Source: Toxorhynchites rutilus septentrionalis (lineage: Eukaryota; Arthropoda; Insecta; Diptera; Culicidae). Taken from it: a DNA stretch of 64,000 bases. The stretch is taken from NCBI RefSeq assembly GCF_029784135.1, contig NC_073746.1:108904661-108968660 (forward strand). The letters are read 5' to 3'. A program made the position numbers and the translations under genes. Below the pieces are notes generated by a model. That model was not told the origin of the DNA, searched no databases, and saw nothing but the letters and a program-made list of their open reading frames with translations. Below are positions 10,321 to 21,846 of this stretch, one piece after another. Within the stretch, counting starts at the first letter, position 1. Each line of letters starts with the position of its first letter.

Positions 10321-11689
10321 GGCTGCTTGGGTTGGTTTGTTGAAGTGTTGTGATGCGAACCGATGTGGTGTACGGTTTGAATGAGAATGATCGTTACGGC
10401 AGCGGAGCGGGGATTTTTAAGCTGACTGGCTGGCTCGAGAATTACGCATGTGTGAAACTGCGACCAACGTTTCGTTCATTTTTTTCTTTTTCCTTTCCAA
10501 TCGTGCTTCATTCTATTTCGCTGCTGCTCTGGTTGCCCGTTTTGGTCGGTACGATTTGAGGAGCACAAAATGGACCAATCAAAAATGGGCACATAGTGTA
10601 TTTTGACAATGCTTGATATTTCACAATTATTCAATTATTTATCTCAAGAAAAATGAAATGTTAGTCGTTATGATAGATGCGTAGATATAATTCCTATCAA
10701 TTGATGCAAAAACCTTTGCGATCTATTGAGAAATGCTCGAGTTATAAGCGTTCCAAATCTTGCATTTTTTCCTACTTGTTCAGTGCCTAGATTTACATTT
10801 CACCCCCTATATCTTCCGGTTAGACGTAGTCCTACGTCAAAAAAAAACATAACAAAAAGAAATAAGTTTCATATATCTTCTGGTTTCATTGATATTTTTT
10901 CTCGAGCATATGGTTTTATCACTCAGACGTTTTGTTATTATGGATTTGATGGGGGCAATGTTTGTTCACCTAATCAACGATTTATCAAGAAAAGTTTTAA
11001 ATCTATATATAAAGTAGTTGTTTTGAATTACACATTTTCGTTCAATATGTGAACACCCTTTTCGTGCCGTTGTAATATATTCAACACAGTCATCTAGCAT
11101 CCCTGGATATGAGTTCAATGTTTACATTTGGTTGTGTTGTTTCGAAGAGGTCCATTTGAAAATCTGTAAAATCTTGCAATTACTGAAATGAATTTGATGT
11201 TTGCAGTTGAAAATATACATTGCTTATGCAATACTAGTTTAGCCGTGAAACAATTTTTGAATATAAAGACGGAGCAGAAGAATACCGATGCTTTCAATCA
11301 ACAAGATGAACAAATACATCAAACAAACTAGACGATTCGACTGATTCATCGACGAGCGCGGCCAAACGGTCGTCGAGCCAGACGAGCTACTCATCTGTTT
11401 TTAGTCGAGCTCGGCTTCTGGAATATGAAAACAAACGAGACGAGCGCTCGTTTGCTCGTCTCGTTTTCTGGAATAGGGCCCTTTGACTGGGAAGAATGAA
11501 ATGATATAGTCGAGTCAGTAGAGGGAGATAGCGACTAAACGTCCGACTAACTGTTTAGTCGTTTTGCGTAGAAACTGCGTGAAGAAGCCAAAAGTCATTA
11601 CTAACTGAAAACGGATATAGTCAGTCAGCTGACTATCCTCTGTTGACTATGACTATGCAGAGCCCTGCCTAATACAGTTTTTTTTGAGA

Positions 11690-12310
11690 AAAAGCTATGA
11701 TAAAAAGATTGTTCCAGACCACAAACACAGATCTTGATTTTGTCATGGCCGCTAAACAAAAGCTTATTCTGTCTGTTATCGCAGGATGCTAGGGGACCTC
11801 GGCCATGCTGAAGCAGTTTAATACAGTGGTCCTATGTTCGTTGCAGTTAAGGAAGGCGCTGTTCTTCGAACGCATTTTCTCCTGGGCTCGATTTTAAAAG
11901 GATGAACGAGCTGCCTGAATTCGAGATTATTTAGCTTGAAGGTGAACGACCGGATAAGAACCCGTTTTAAAAAGGTCATAGATGTTTTTCGATTTATCAT
12001 TTGAGTCAATTGAATCTTGATCCAATAAGCGTGATTACAAATGCTCCAGGACGCAGTGCTTTCAATCGTTAAACGTCGGTTGGCTGGTCTTCCCCGGGAG
12101 TTTTAAGGTTCAATACTTTTTCATGATCATGAGAGATCTCAACTGGAAACTAAACATTTTAAGTATGTAGGGGAATCTTTAGCTGATGCGTGGAATAATA
12201 TAGCGATCGATCGGGACCGATAAGGGAATCTTAAAGCAGAATATATTGAATTTACAAATTCCAAAGATGATGAAGCTGATTGAGTACGATATTAAGTCGA
12301 GTGGTTTGCT
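11690..12310 (+). pseudogene. Fragment of the 45.8-47.1 kb protein family
   Basis: Nucleotide blocks here (aaatgctccaggacgcagtg; ttccccgggagttttaaggt; the block after 'catgagagatctca') recur in the same order at 46720-47040. The corresponding protein fragment has the NAPGxSAFN motif. No frame stays open. Relic of a repeated protein-coding family, probably transposon-derived. Confidence 0.6.
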
Positions 12311-13015
12311 CGTCACGTAAGGACATTGATAATTTGTGCAATTAATGAATCGCCCCAGCTTCCCCCAAATTTTTTTCTGATAATCAGAAAGTATATGAAT
12401 GTTGCGCGGAATTTAAAGATCGTTCCCAAACAGTTCACTCTCAATCAGTACGTGGAGCGAACTACCCTTCTTTAAGAAAGAGCGACGGTTCGTTCACTCT
12501 TTTTGGCGAACTAGTTCTTTCGTACCGTCCGTGAACAGTTTGCCCATCTCTACTATTGACTTACTCGGTATCTATAATGGTAAAAAAGAGCTAACGTGAA
12601 AATTTTTATCGACTCGATTTATATATAAGGGCTCTTGTTTCGTTTCAAAATGTGAAACAAATCTCTTAAAAACCATCCTTTCGAAGTATTCCATTTGGAA
12701 TATCAAAAGTAAAGTTTACGGAATTTCTAACATTTGGAAGAAGTACATTCAAAACCAAATGTTCTGAACAATCACAGCCCTACGTCAAGCTTCTGTATGT
12801 GCCATTACGTACACACTTTTCAGCTTTCCGTAAACTTCTTGGATCTATTTGCATTGAAACGTATAAAATATCAACCCAAAACAAAACGAAATTTTCAAGG
12901 CAAGCAAAATTGTTAAAGGCAAAGGCCTTTCGGATCTATAAGTACGAATCAGTGCCGCGCCAATGGCGCTACAGAAATGCTTGCTTTTATCTTACGGGTA
13001 AACTCAGGTTTTAAA
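12310..13015. other. Intergenic DNA 3' of RpL7
   Basis: No gene recognised. Two short overlapping frames (12734-13014) have no recognisable content. Confidence 0.4.
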
Positions 13016-13033
13016 TTTATTGTTTTTTTTATT
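13016..13033 (-). terminator. RpL7 poly(A) signals
   Basis: Two AATAAA hexamers on the minus strand (13028-13033 and 13016-13021), 30-50 bases after the RpL7 stop. Confidence 0.7.
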
Positions 13034-13064
13034 TAACTCGCTCTCTCGCAAACTTCCAACTCAG

Positions 13065-16000
13065 TTAGATCATACGCTTGATAAGTTCATTGATCTTATC
13101 CTCGCGGTTACCGAAGTCACCGCCCTCAACGTAATGGTTGTTCTTCTTGCGCCATCCACCGGTCGGGGTGTTTAGCTTGAAGGGCCACAGGAAGTTGTTC
13201 ACCTTGCGGAACAGCGTACCGGCGGTGTAGATCTGGTACACCAAATCCTCAACGCACTGCAGTTTGTAGCCGGCGCGCAGTTTACGCTCGATCACGAAGT
13301 TGTCGGTGATTGGAATACGGCTGTGTCGGTGCTTCACGAACCCGCGCTTGTAGATAAGATTGCGGACCGACTTCAGTGTTGGGTATCCGTAGGTAATGTA
13401 GGGGTCTGCAATGCGCAGCATGTTTTTGGTGGCCTTGTTCAGCTTAATGAAGGTGGCATTGTTGATCTGGCGCAGACGGAACAGTTGCAGTACCTTGCGG
13501 ACCTTGGGGGCAACCTTGTTGATACTGGAATGGGAGAGAAAATAAAAAAAAACCATTATTGTAACCGATAAATATATGATGGAATTATTTGTTACTAATG
13601 ATATTTATGGAACCATCCATTAAAGGGTAAATCTTATTTAACAAGACCTTCAGAAAATTTTCTGGAGCCATCCAATTCTTGCATCGTCACATCAGCACGT
13701 TTCATATGACCCACAAAAATGAGATGGTTTTATTGTGGAGGCAAATTATCACGAGAGAGAGGAAAAAGGTTCTCTACAACATCGGTATTTTTAGCGTTAC
13801 ATAATTTGTGCACGGCACCTTATTTCAAGTTTTTTTTGAAACTAAACAGACAGTAAATTTTTTTATAACAGATGATAATATCGAAAAAGTATTTATTGGG
13901 TTGGGGAATAAGTTCATAGCGTTTTTTCTTTTATTTAAAAACGGTTTTTGTAGAACTCTTCCTGCTCTGCAAAACTATGATAATTGTATTTTTGAGCTAT
14001 TAAATTTTTCAGTAGTTTTAAGCTTAGAAATGGAATACCCAGGAGGCAAAAATCATCATTTTCGACACCTGCTCTTCTTTGCTTTTCATCGAGGTGAAAA
14101 AGCTGCCGAAGTAGCTCGGGACATTTGTGGCGTGTATGGAGAAGGTCTACAGCACGGAAATGGTTCGCAAAGCTCAAAAAAATGGCTACATTGACGTCGA
14201 TAACATGCCCCTTCTGAATTCGATGAAGAACATCTCAAATCCCTTTTGAAGGAGAACGGTCGCCAAATCAGTCGTGAATTGGCGGAAAAAATTAACAGCG
14301 GCGAATATATAATTGATTAACTTATTGATATAATTATTGTTTTTGTTTAACACTAGGTTTACGGACATTTCTTATATAGAGGAACCGCAGGTAATACGGA
14401 CAGTGGGGGTAATATGGACGGGCGGTTGATTTGTTACATTTTGAATTTCTGTCAATGAGAACACCTTCTACATATTGTTCTATAATATTTAAGCCACTCT
14501 ATGGCAATGAATACTGATCAAAAGTGGAAAAGGGAAACAAAAACCGAAAATCATACACGATTCCGCGTGTGGATGTAATTTCAACTGCTTCGATATTAAC
14601 CATTTTGAGTGGTTTAATTCTAAAATTCAATTCGCCGATGGTTATATTTCGGTTTGTGAGTTAACAGAGAAGCGATATTAGGTTTGTAAAAGTAAACTCA
14701 TTTTTGTGGAACATTTAAATTATTGAAATAATTGTACTGGTGGGGTAAAACGGCAGTTGCCAGTGGGAGTGAGATGAGCTGTGAAAAGTCTGTTTAATCT
14801 ATTCCTTAGGAATGCCCTGCGTCTATGAATAGAAATCAAATCGCTAAATGTGAACTGTAGACTGTATTAGACTGGAACCAAAAGCAAAATAGTTGAGGAC
14901 AATTCAAGAGTGTTTTTTGTGTCAGTGTCATTTTATCTGTCATTTTTGTTGTTTTGCAAAGTTCGAGTTTAATGGAGTCGCAAAAGTAAACATAAATTTA
15001 TTAAAGTTTTAGCTCTTAAAGAATTTTAAATTGCTCAAATCTGTGACACAACACTACTAGACGAGTGTAAACAATGATATCTAGCAAAAAAAAAAACGAA
15101 GAAAATTAGGAAACCGCAAAAAAATCTATGTTTACTTTTGAGCGTATGAAATTTCACCAACACTTTTCGAACACTTTTGGACCGAAAGGTGGTTAGCAGA
15201 GAGAGGACAGTTTCTCAGAAAAATCAAGGCCCCGACTATCAGGTTCAACGACGAGAAAAGAATGAGAGAACAACGAATCCAGACTGAGGATCGATCACTA
15301 CTCGGTCATATATAGATTCAACAGAGGACCTTTCCATGTACTCTGCGACCATTGCCAAGTCTACAACTCCGTCGAACACTTCTTGTGTGGTTGCCCAAAA
15401 TATGATGATCTGCGGAATCTCCATGGAATTAGTGGGAGTATACGAGATGTCGTGAGCGACGATTCAGCGAGGGTAGCAGCCCTTTTCTGCTATTAAAAAT
15501 ATACCAAACTTTTTTTCAAGATATAGTGTCTGAACAATGGATCAATCAAGAAAATCCTTGTTCCTTTCCTTTCACGATGAAGGGCAATAAGAACACTTCG
15601 GCATCTTCAAAGGCACGGCTTCCTCTCCACTGACCTGGAGCCATGGCCCGAGGATATCCCTGCCATCTGATCCAGCAAGCAACCAGCAAGTTTTTTTTGT
15701 CAAATTATGTTTTGAAAATGTAAATTATGTAGACACATAAAGTGTCTATTTTTTGTGTAATTTGAAGTCCAACTTTTTGCGAACCATCACAGAAGACTGA
15801 AAACCTCTCAAATGAAGAATAAAAAAAAAATAGATGTAAAGACTGCAGATGCTGTTTTTTCCTTTTTGGTGAAAGGAATAATTGTTGTTTTTGAGGGATT
15901 TATACTCAGAACTTCTGTGATAAACCAAGATTGTGTAAGGTTTTACGACCATCTGCATCCTGATCGATAACACTCCGAGAAACCCCTTAAACGCCACATT

Positions 16001-19000
16001 TATGTAAATTGGCTTCTTGACGGTTTTTGAGCCTACATAGACTATTAAAAAAATCAGAAAAAGTTAGTTCTACGAACCCCCTTTTATTTGAGGTTTAAAT
16101 AACTATTTATTTGAGAAACCCCATAAGTCCATTTTTCCAATTATCACTACGGGTGGTACTGCTATATATACACAATTTCATTCATTGTTTACCGATGCCA
16201 TAAGAAGAATGCGCAATTCAACTTAATCGAAATATCTTCTGATTCAGATTGTGACACGGACACGACCTCGAACTGCAAGTGTGGTGTTCGACAGCAGGGC
16301 CCGAAATCTTCGAAGGTGAAAAATGAAGACCGAATCTACTCTCCGTAGTTTCGCTTTGACTAGAACTGCTTCGGCAGCCGCCGCCAACAAAAAGTGACTT
16401 GACTAGAAAATGAATTGACTAGCGTTGACTAGCGAGGATGACTGGTGAACTAGTTCAGTCAGTGGTTATTTTAATTGACTCGACAAATGAAGAAAAGTCT
16501 GCCTCTTCATTAAACTGATTTCAATCCACACTTCCATTTCTCCCTCACACTAATTTTATACCCTCGTACGCAATCTTATTTTTACGTCCATATAAAGAGG
16601 AACAAAAACATGATTTCTGATGCAAAAAAGAAGTTACCCCATTGAAAAAACAAAAATAAAAATAGTTATCTCGATTTTTCATTCGGAACTAGCTACGAAA
16701 TGTAGATTTGCACGATAATATACCCTATGAAAAATATTTGCTCATTCGGACTTCATTTACTGGTGTCGCAGACTTTAAAATTTGAAAAATCAACCGAAAT
16801 ATCACCGGAAATCGGGGTTTAAAAAAAAATTGAAGTTATTATTGTTAAAATTGAAGTGCAGGGCGTGGCTTGAAGACCACCGCCAAGAAAGCGGCAATCG
16901 ACGAAACGAAACCAAGCGACATGGGTGAAGAGGTCAAATTCAAGATAACCGAAGATCTGCTCAAAAAGTACGAGAAGATTACAGCGGTCAAAAAAGAGAA
17001 GAAAGAACCTGGCGAAGGTGGGGATGACACCACCATAATGTGAGCTTTCATTTTCGGTACTGGCAACACGACATAGTGGCGAAAAGATCTGACATATTTA
17101 TGTATAGGCCTCTTTCGACCACGGACCGACCTTGAGGTAAGATGTGCAAACGTGTACTCGAACAAGTGCTCTGATGCACCGGATGATTCTCGTCTGGAAT
17201 TTGGGCCTCACAATCTCGAAAAAAAAATCCAGTTTCTGTTTGAATAATTAAATCAAACCTCATGTCCCGTGTATCAAATTACACGAGAATGGGAAGGATA
17301 AGAGGATTAAACTTCAGAATCCCATATGGGAGTAGCTCAGATTATACTGATCGTGAGGTGGATAAGCTTGGGTTTGTTCTGAGATATAGAAGATATTATT
17401 ATTCATCAAAATTATAGAAACGGTTCATAAAAAATTATTCTAAATATTTCTCACTATTCAAATGAGTAAGACAGAGCTATGTACAAGAGTATGCGAGATT
17501 TCGATTATTAAACATGATATTCATGTTTTATCTCTAGCGTAAAATTATGTTCCTATATGTCCAACAATTACATTATTCCCGAGCAACCAAGTATTCCTCC
17601 TCATCTTTGAGCCAACATTTGATTCAGCAAACTAATCATCGAGGTATAATCGCAAACTTGTCATTCTAAAACATACGATTAATTAAATGGAATATTATCT
17701 CATACGTTGTATCAATTTTACCTACATAACGTTCAAACGTCCGAAATTATGCAACCAACACAACGTTCAAACACCCGATATTATGCAACCAATATGTCTT
17801 TTATAAACGGGAATGAACACTTTCACTTCACGGAGTTCATTTTTACACGCAACTGTCAGTGACAATGATGACACAAAGACACACAAAAAGATTAGGTGAA
17901 GTGTAAGTGACGTGAAAGCGTACGTGGCAGTGGTGTTCGTGATCGGGCCCAATGACTTTGTAACATAACAACACTCAACCATATGTTGCAAAGTCCATGA
18001 AAACTGATAGGAACCGCCTAAATGATCCACTGTATTTACAGTAATCGTTCGATAACTGGGTCTGCTCTAACTGGGAGAACGTCAACTGGACTATCTTCTT
18101 CTTGAATGGCGTTAACGTTCCCTGTGGAACTTTTGCCGTCTCAACGTATGCATTAACTAGCATCATTTATTAATACTTAGATGAGATTTCTTAAGCCAAA
18201 TAACACGCCTTGAATGTATTCCGAGGGGCAAGCTCTTGAATACGCGTGACCACAGTGCAAGTCGAAGGAAATTCCTTTGACGTAAAATCCTCCGGCCAGA
18301 ACGGGAAATCGAACCCGAACGTCCGGCATGATAATGTGAGACGCTAACCACTCGGTCACGGGTGCACACAACTATAGCCCAGTTAAAAAGCAACAATTCG
18401 TAATCAATTGACGTCATATTTACACCCCTATTCTGTATTTCGACCAATTCGAAATATTTCGAACGACTTTATAAAATTACATTCTGTATTTCGTTCGAGT
18501 TGTTTTCGCATTTCGTTCGATCTGTTTCTCTTCGAACATTAGATGGACAAAACGTTCGAAATAGGTAATACGAAATTATAGCCGCGGCCTTTCGCAAGCA
18601 AACCTGTGTTCCATCGATTGCTCAGTTAGTTTGTTTGAAACATAGGAGACGATCCTTTAGTTAGGATCGAGCGTCGGACGGCATACATTTGCCCGATTAA
18701 TTTTTGCACTGAAATATAAATGATATAAATGAATAAAATACTCCAAATCCCAAATACGCATTTTCGTAGCACTAAAAAATGACAAAACACTGCATACAAC
18801 AAGGCAACAACAATACAAATATTGTGGAGGCGATCTGGCGTAGTGGTAACATCCATACCTCTCACGCAGAGATCACGAGTTCAATTCTCACTCCCGACAT
18901 TCTTCCAAAAATGGGAGTAAAAGTGACGAACCAGCCGAAATGTGTTGAAAGTCACTATAATAAAGATTAAAAAAACAATACAAATAATATTTGAATGCCA

Positions 19001-21034
19001 GTGCGAACAATAAAAATGCTATCTATTGTATTTCAGCTCCGGTGACGCTAATACTAAAGTACCAAATTAACATTATTTTCGCACGACATTGATTAAATCA
19101 CAGTAAAACAATTTCCCAAAATTATCACCCCTATTCTGTATTTCGATCGATTCGAAATATTCCGTACGACTTGATAAAATTCCATTCTGTATTTCGTTCG
19201 AGTTGTTTTTGCATTCCTTTCGATCTGTTTCTCTTCGAACATTAAATGGACAAAACGTTCGAAAAAGAGAAAGCGAAATTATAACTCGAACGAAATGCAA
19301 ATCCGACGGAATGCAGAATAGGGAGTGAAAATTCCATTCTATATTTCGTTCGAGTTGTTTTTGCATTCCTTTCGATCTGTTTCTCTTCGAACATTAAATG
19401 GACAAAACGTTCGAAATAGAGAATGCGAAATTATAACTCGAACGAAATGGAAATCCGTTGAAATACAGAATAGGGCTGACAGATCAAATGAAATGCAAGA
19501 ACAACTCGATCGGAATACAGAATGGAACTTCATCAAGTCGTTCGAAATATTTCGAATCGATCTAAATACAGAATAGGGTGAAAATGAACACCTTTCAAAT
19601 AGAAATTTTGAATGGAAATTAACTTCTCCGTATCAAATTAGTGTTCAATATGAATTGAAAATTTTGTTCTCTTCATGTGGTAAAATAATCTTTTGTTTAT
19701 CCAATTTCACGATTAACGCGAGTCAAACAATTCTGTGAAGTTTATCTCAATTTCATTCGATGTTTTACGGTTGGCAAGCAAATACACCATGAATGCTGCA
19801 TACTCCAGATCCTGAAGCAACCAACCTTTATAAAAGCACTCAGTTTTAACGGACGCAAATATAAGATCATTGAATGTCGAAGAAGTTTTAATTTACGACG
19901 TGAAGGGTGTTTTTGAGTGTTTCGGGTTCTTCACGTGTTCCTGATTTTTTTTTAATTGAATATGCTACATATTAGATTAATTCGATTGCGACGCACAACA
20001 CCCAAGATAATGTATATTTTTACTTCTATTGCTAAAAATGTATAGCAATATGAAAAACGGAAATTATCATCGATATTATAAAAAAAAATCAAGGCAACAA
20101 ATTAGAGCATATCTTCTTGTTTCCAACATTTGTTGAGATGATTCTGAGTAAAACCGCCATTGAAAGGTAACAGAAAAAATACCGATTATGTAGAAATTCC
20201 ATTTTCATGGACTTAGGAGGACAATGAGTGCGAGTCCTAGTAGCTCATTATCGTCCCTTCAAAATAATCCATAAACGATTCGACTAAAAGTTAAATGGAT
20301 ATATCGCAACGTGAGCAACATATGTTGATTTAACTACATGTACAAAACTTACAATAACTTGTCAATGTGCTCTGTGGTATTTAACCTAAACTGTTACTAA
20401 AAAATATCCACAACAAATCATACATTCCATAACTATGGAGCATGCTTTGAAGCCAGGTAACACCCATATTGTCCCGTCCGTGAGAAAAGTTATCATTACA
20501 CTGGGTTCGGACAAAAGTTCCACTGTTTGAAACAATTCAATATGGCAATTCATAACAGCTGAGAATTGTTTTGCTCCATCGACATTTTTGTCACACATTT
20601 GAAAACAATCACTGGCATGCTTCAGCTATCTCCTACGCAATGCTGCGTCTCAACCCTGTTTCAAATTTCCAAAAATGCATCGACACTCACCCTCGGATAC
20701 GCACGACGAAGGCAACCTTCGGTTCGGCCGGAATGTAGATGTTGCCGGCCTTCTTTGCTTCGCGGGCCTTTTCCACTACCTCACGTTCCATACGCAGATA
20801 CTTCTTGGTGTACTTGGCCGCCCGGAGCAGATTCTGGCGACGGCGGAGCAGCTTGGTAGCGTGCAGCTGGCGACGTCTCTGAATGGTTCCGGGGCGAGCG
20901 ATCAGCTTAGCCTTGGTAGCCTTCAGTTTCGATTCTGGAACCGCGGGCAGCTTCTTCACCTTCTTATCATCCTTGGCCTTCTTGGCCTCGGCCGGAGCCT
21001 TGGTGGCTGGGGTGGTCTTTGCCGTAGCAGGCAT
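13065..21034 (-). CDS. RpL7: 60S ribosomal protein L7 (two coding exons)
   Basis: Structural protein of the large ribosomal subunit, of the uL30 family. Coding exon 1 is 21034-20691 ([12 protein letters not shown] start, Lys/Ala-rich basic N-terminus, ...FVVRIRG); exon 2 is 13524-13065 ([20 protein letters not shown] through [22 protein letters not shown] at 13067-13065). The donor GTGAGT and acceptor CAG join in phase 2 and rebuild the conserved [14 protein letters not shown] block exactly. The product is 267 residues, slightly longer than most eukaryotic L7 because of the N-terminal tail. The intron is 7166 bp, very long for a ribosomal protein gene, and full of transposon remnants. I saw no intronic snoRNA but cannot exclude one. 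The frame is intact. Confidence 0.96.
13893..14325 (+). pseudogene. mariner fragment (TIR and transposase N-terminus)
   Basis: Starts with a mariner-like terminal repeat (attgggttggggaataagtt), followed by a transposase N-terminus: [20 protein letters not shown] and DICGVYGE match the mariner HTH region, and after frameshifts [18 protein letters not shown] continues it. Broken by frameshifts and cut off after about 100 codons. Lies in the RpL7 intron, antisense to RpL7. Confidence 0.7.
14330..15177. other. RpL7 intron, unassigned
   Basis: AT-rich intron DNA; a near-repeated pair of phrases about 'gtaatacgga/gtaatatgga' near 14391-14420. No gene recognised. Confidence 0.4.
15178..15690 (+). 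mobile_element. Non-LTR retrotransposon 3' end
   Basis: 5'-truncated LINE. A degenerate frame reads ...[20 protein letters not shown]... then ...[20 protein letters not shown] followed by [13 protein letters not shown], the Cys/His pattern found at the C-terminus of Jockey-like reverse transcriptases, followed by a stop near 15495 and a GC-richer 3' UTR to about 15690. Frameshifted in the middle. Confidence 0.65.
15691..16855. other. RpL7 intron, unassigned
   Basis: No gene recognised. Repeated short phrases 'ttgactag' cluster at 16350-16480 and may be a MITE remnant. Confidence 0.35.
16856..17028 (+). pseudogene. 173-bp copy of a Top2 exon segment
   Basis: Matches 2811-2983 of the Top2 exon over 173 bases with the same length and, by eye, two substitutions (AAG to AAA near 16963; GGC to GGG near 17022). 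It begins and ends inside the exon, has no introns or poly(A), and lies inside the RpL7 intron with Top2 sense on the plus strand, so RpL7 pre-mRNA contains it as antisense. Confidence 0.95.
17029..18094. other. RpL7 intron, unassigned
   Basis: No gene recognised. A pair of near-repeats 'acgttcaaac..ccga.attatgcaacca' lies at 17728-17792. Ends related to the small MITE at 1178 occur near 17880-17950. Confidence 0.35.
18095..18367 (-). mobile_element. tRNA-derived SINE (Feilai-like)
   Basis: On the minus strand: tRNA-like head with box A (TGACCGAGTGGTTAGCG) and box B (GGTTCGATTTCCC), body through 'ggcgtgttatttggc', tail ending in GAAGAAG. Same family as 27456-28029 and the head at 48460. Confidence 0.85.
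18426..18585 (+). mobile_element. MITE end, same family as 19129-19578
   Basis: Starts CCCTATTCTGTATTTCG, followed by the same internal blocks as the full element at 19129. The right end is missing. Confidence 0.7.
18822..18973 (+). mobile_element. tRNA-derived SINE with 13-bp target duplication
   Basis: Head with box A (TGGCGTAGTGGTAAC) and box B (GAGTTCAATTCTC), short body, and a 3' hairpin AGTGAC...GTCACT followed by an A-rich tail. Flanked by AACAATACAAATA on both sides (18809-18821 and 18974-18986). Distinct from the Feilai-like family. Confidence 0.85.
19129..19578. mobile_element. MITE with long TIRs and internal duplication
   Basis: Ends CCCTATTCTGTATTTCGATC / reverse complement at 19578; TIRs extend about 60 bp. 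The interior repeats the block 'tcgttcgagttgtttttgca ... aacattaaatggacaaaacg' twice (from 19193 and from 19346). Confidence 0.8.
19579..20690. other. RpL7 intron, upstream part
   Basis: 19600-19770 belongs to a repeat also seen at 55600-55700. The rest to the exon 1 donor has no recognised feature. Confidence 0.4.
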
Positions 21035-21165
21035 CTAAAACGAGCGATTTGTGCAGAGTTTAATACAAAATTCAACGGTGGTAACAACACTTTCGCGGAG
21101 AAAAACAAATCACCTTCCTAGTGTTCTGCACGTTGTACGTCGAAAAGACCGAAAAAGAAGGAAGT
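21035..21165 (-). promoter_or_regulatory. RpL7 5' UTR intron and TOP-like start
   Basis: On the minus strand a pyrimidine-rich run (cttccttctttttcggtctt, about 21150-21169) resembles the TOP motif at the start of ribosomal-protein mRNAs. GTGATT at 21113-21108 and TTTTAG directly before the ATG would splice out a 79-bp 5' UTR intron (21035-21113). Transcription start and the splice are inferred. Confidence 0.5.
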
Positions 21166-21169
21166 TGTC

Positions 21170-21846
21170 ATCAGTTGGTAGCATTGAATTTTGACAGTCG
21201 AAAATTGAGTACTGTCAAACGATGCAAATATCTACAAATTGGAGAGTTTTCGACGTATGTTGACGCCGGGTACACTGAAAAGTTTATAGATTTTCCTGTA
21301 ACTGAAATAAAATGTGCATCAGGATTCATAGTTCTGATGTTAGTATTTTTGGAAGGCGGTTTTCAGCCTTCCAAAAAATATCCTCTATCCGTTCTATCCT
21401 ATGTAGAGTGAAACAAAAATTTATTGTCACTGTGATCCTTCCATTTCATCACTAAAAATAATTCTTTTTAGCCCGTTTTTCAAATCATGAGAAATAATAT
21501 GAGAAATACAATTCGTTATAGAATTATAAAATAAAACATGTGAATCAAACAGAAAATATTATTTAGCATTTCACGGGCGTTACGGGCCAGTCCTTATATA
21601 AATTGGAGAATCTGACATCTCGCGTGGTTTGGTAATAGTACAAAAAGTAGTGTAAGAAGCCAGTTGTCAGATCTCGTCTCATGTCTAAATTTGGAATTTT
21701 GTTTCAAATGTTAAATAAACGCTGTACAATTTCTACTAAAAAGTGTAAAGCGGTACAACGCTAAATAACACGAACTCCAGGTACAAGAATATGAAACAGC
21801 CTACAAATAACGCTAACCGTCATTGTAATCTTCATCATAATGATAA
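21170..21846. other. RpL7 upstream region
   Basis: No gene recognised; presumably includes the RpL7 promoter. The mariner relic begins near the end of this stretch. Confidence 0.4.

Larger units (their letters stand above)
5525..10842. repeat. 5.3 kb palindrome: 2.5 kb arms, 320-bp spacer
   Basis: Left arm 5525-8023 and right arm 8344-10842 are reverse complements with a constant coordinate sum of 16367. Translated frames on both arms are identical, so identity looks close to 100 percent; the only difference noted is the length of the A/T run at the inner edge. The spacer 8024-8343 is one end of a separate MITE. It lies between the convergent 3' ends of Top2 and RpL7. Confidence 0.9.
8344..10842 (-). 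mobile_element. Histone-derived element, right arm of palindrome
   Basis: Inverted copy of 5525-8023 with the same two H2A pseudogenes, TATA boxes and stem-loops on the minus strand. Inserted in the MITE that spans 8081-11481. Confidence 0.85.
8081..11481. mobile_element. MITE split by the right palindrome arm
   Basis: Terminal inverted repeats GGGCCCTATTCCAGAAAACG (8081) and its reverse complement ending at 11481. Removing the right arm leaves about 900 bp. The spacer of the palindrome is therefore the left end of this MITE, and the right arm sits inside it. A one-ended copy of the same MITE begins at 27267. Confidence 0.75.

Noticed and set aside
18160..18370. tRNA gene suggested by pol III boxes A and B (also 27460, 27880, 42240, 43130, 18830)
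   Set aside because: Each is followed by a SINE body and A-rich or GAAGAAG tail, several with target duplications; none forms a complete 72-base tRNA with a matching acceptor stem by eye.
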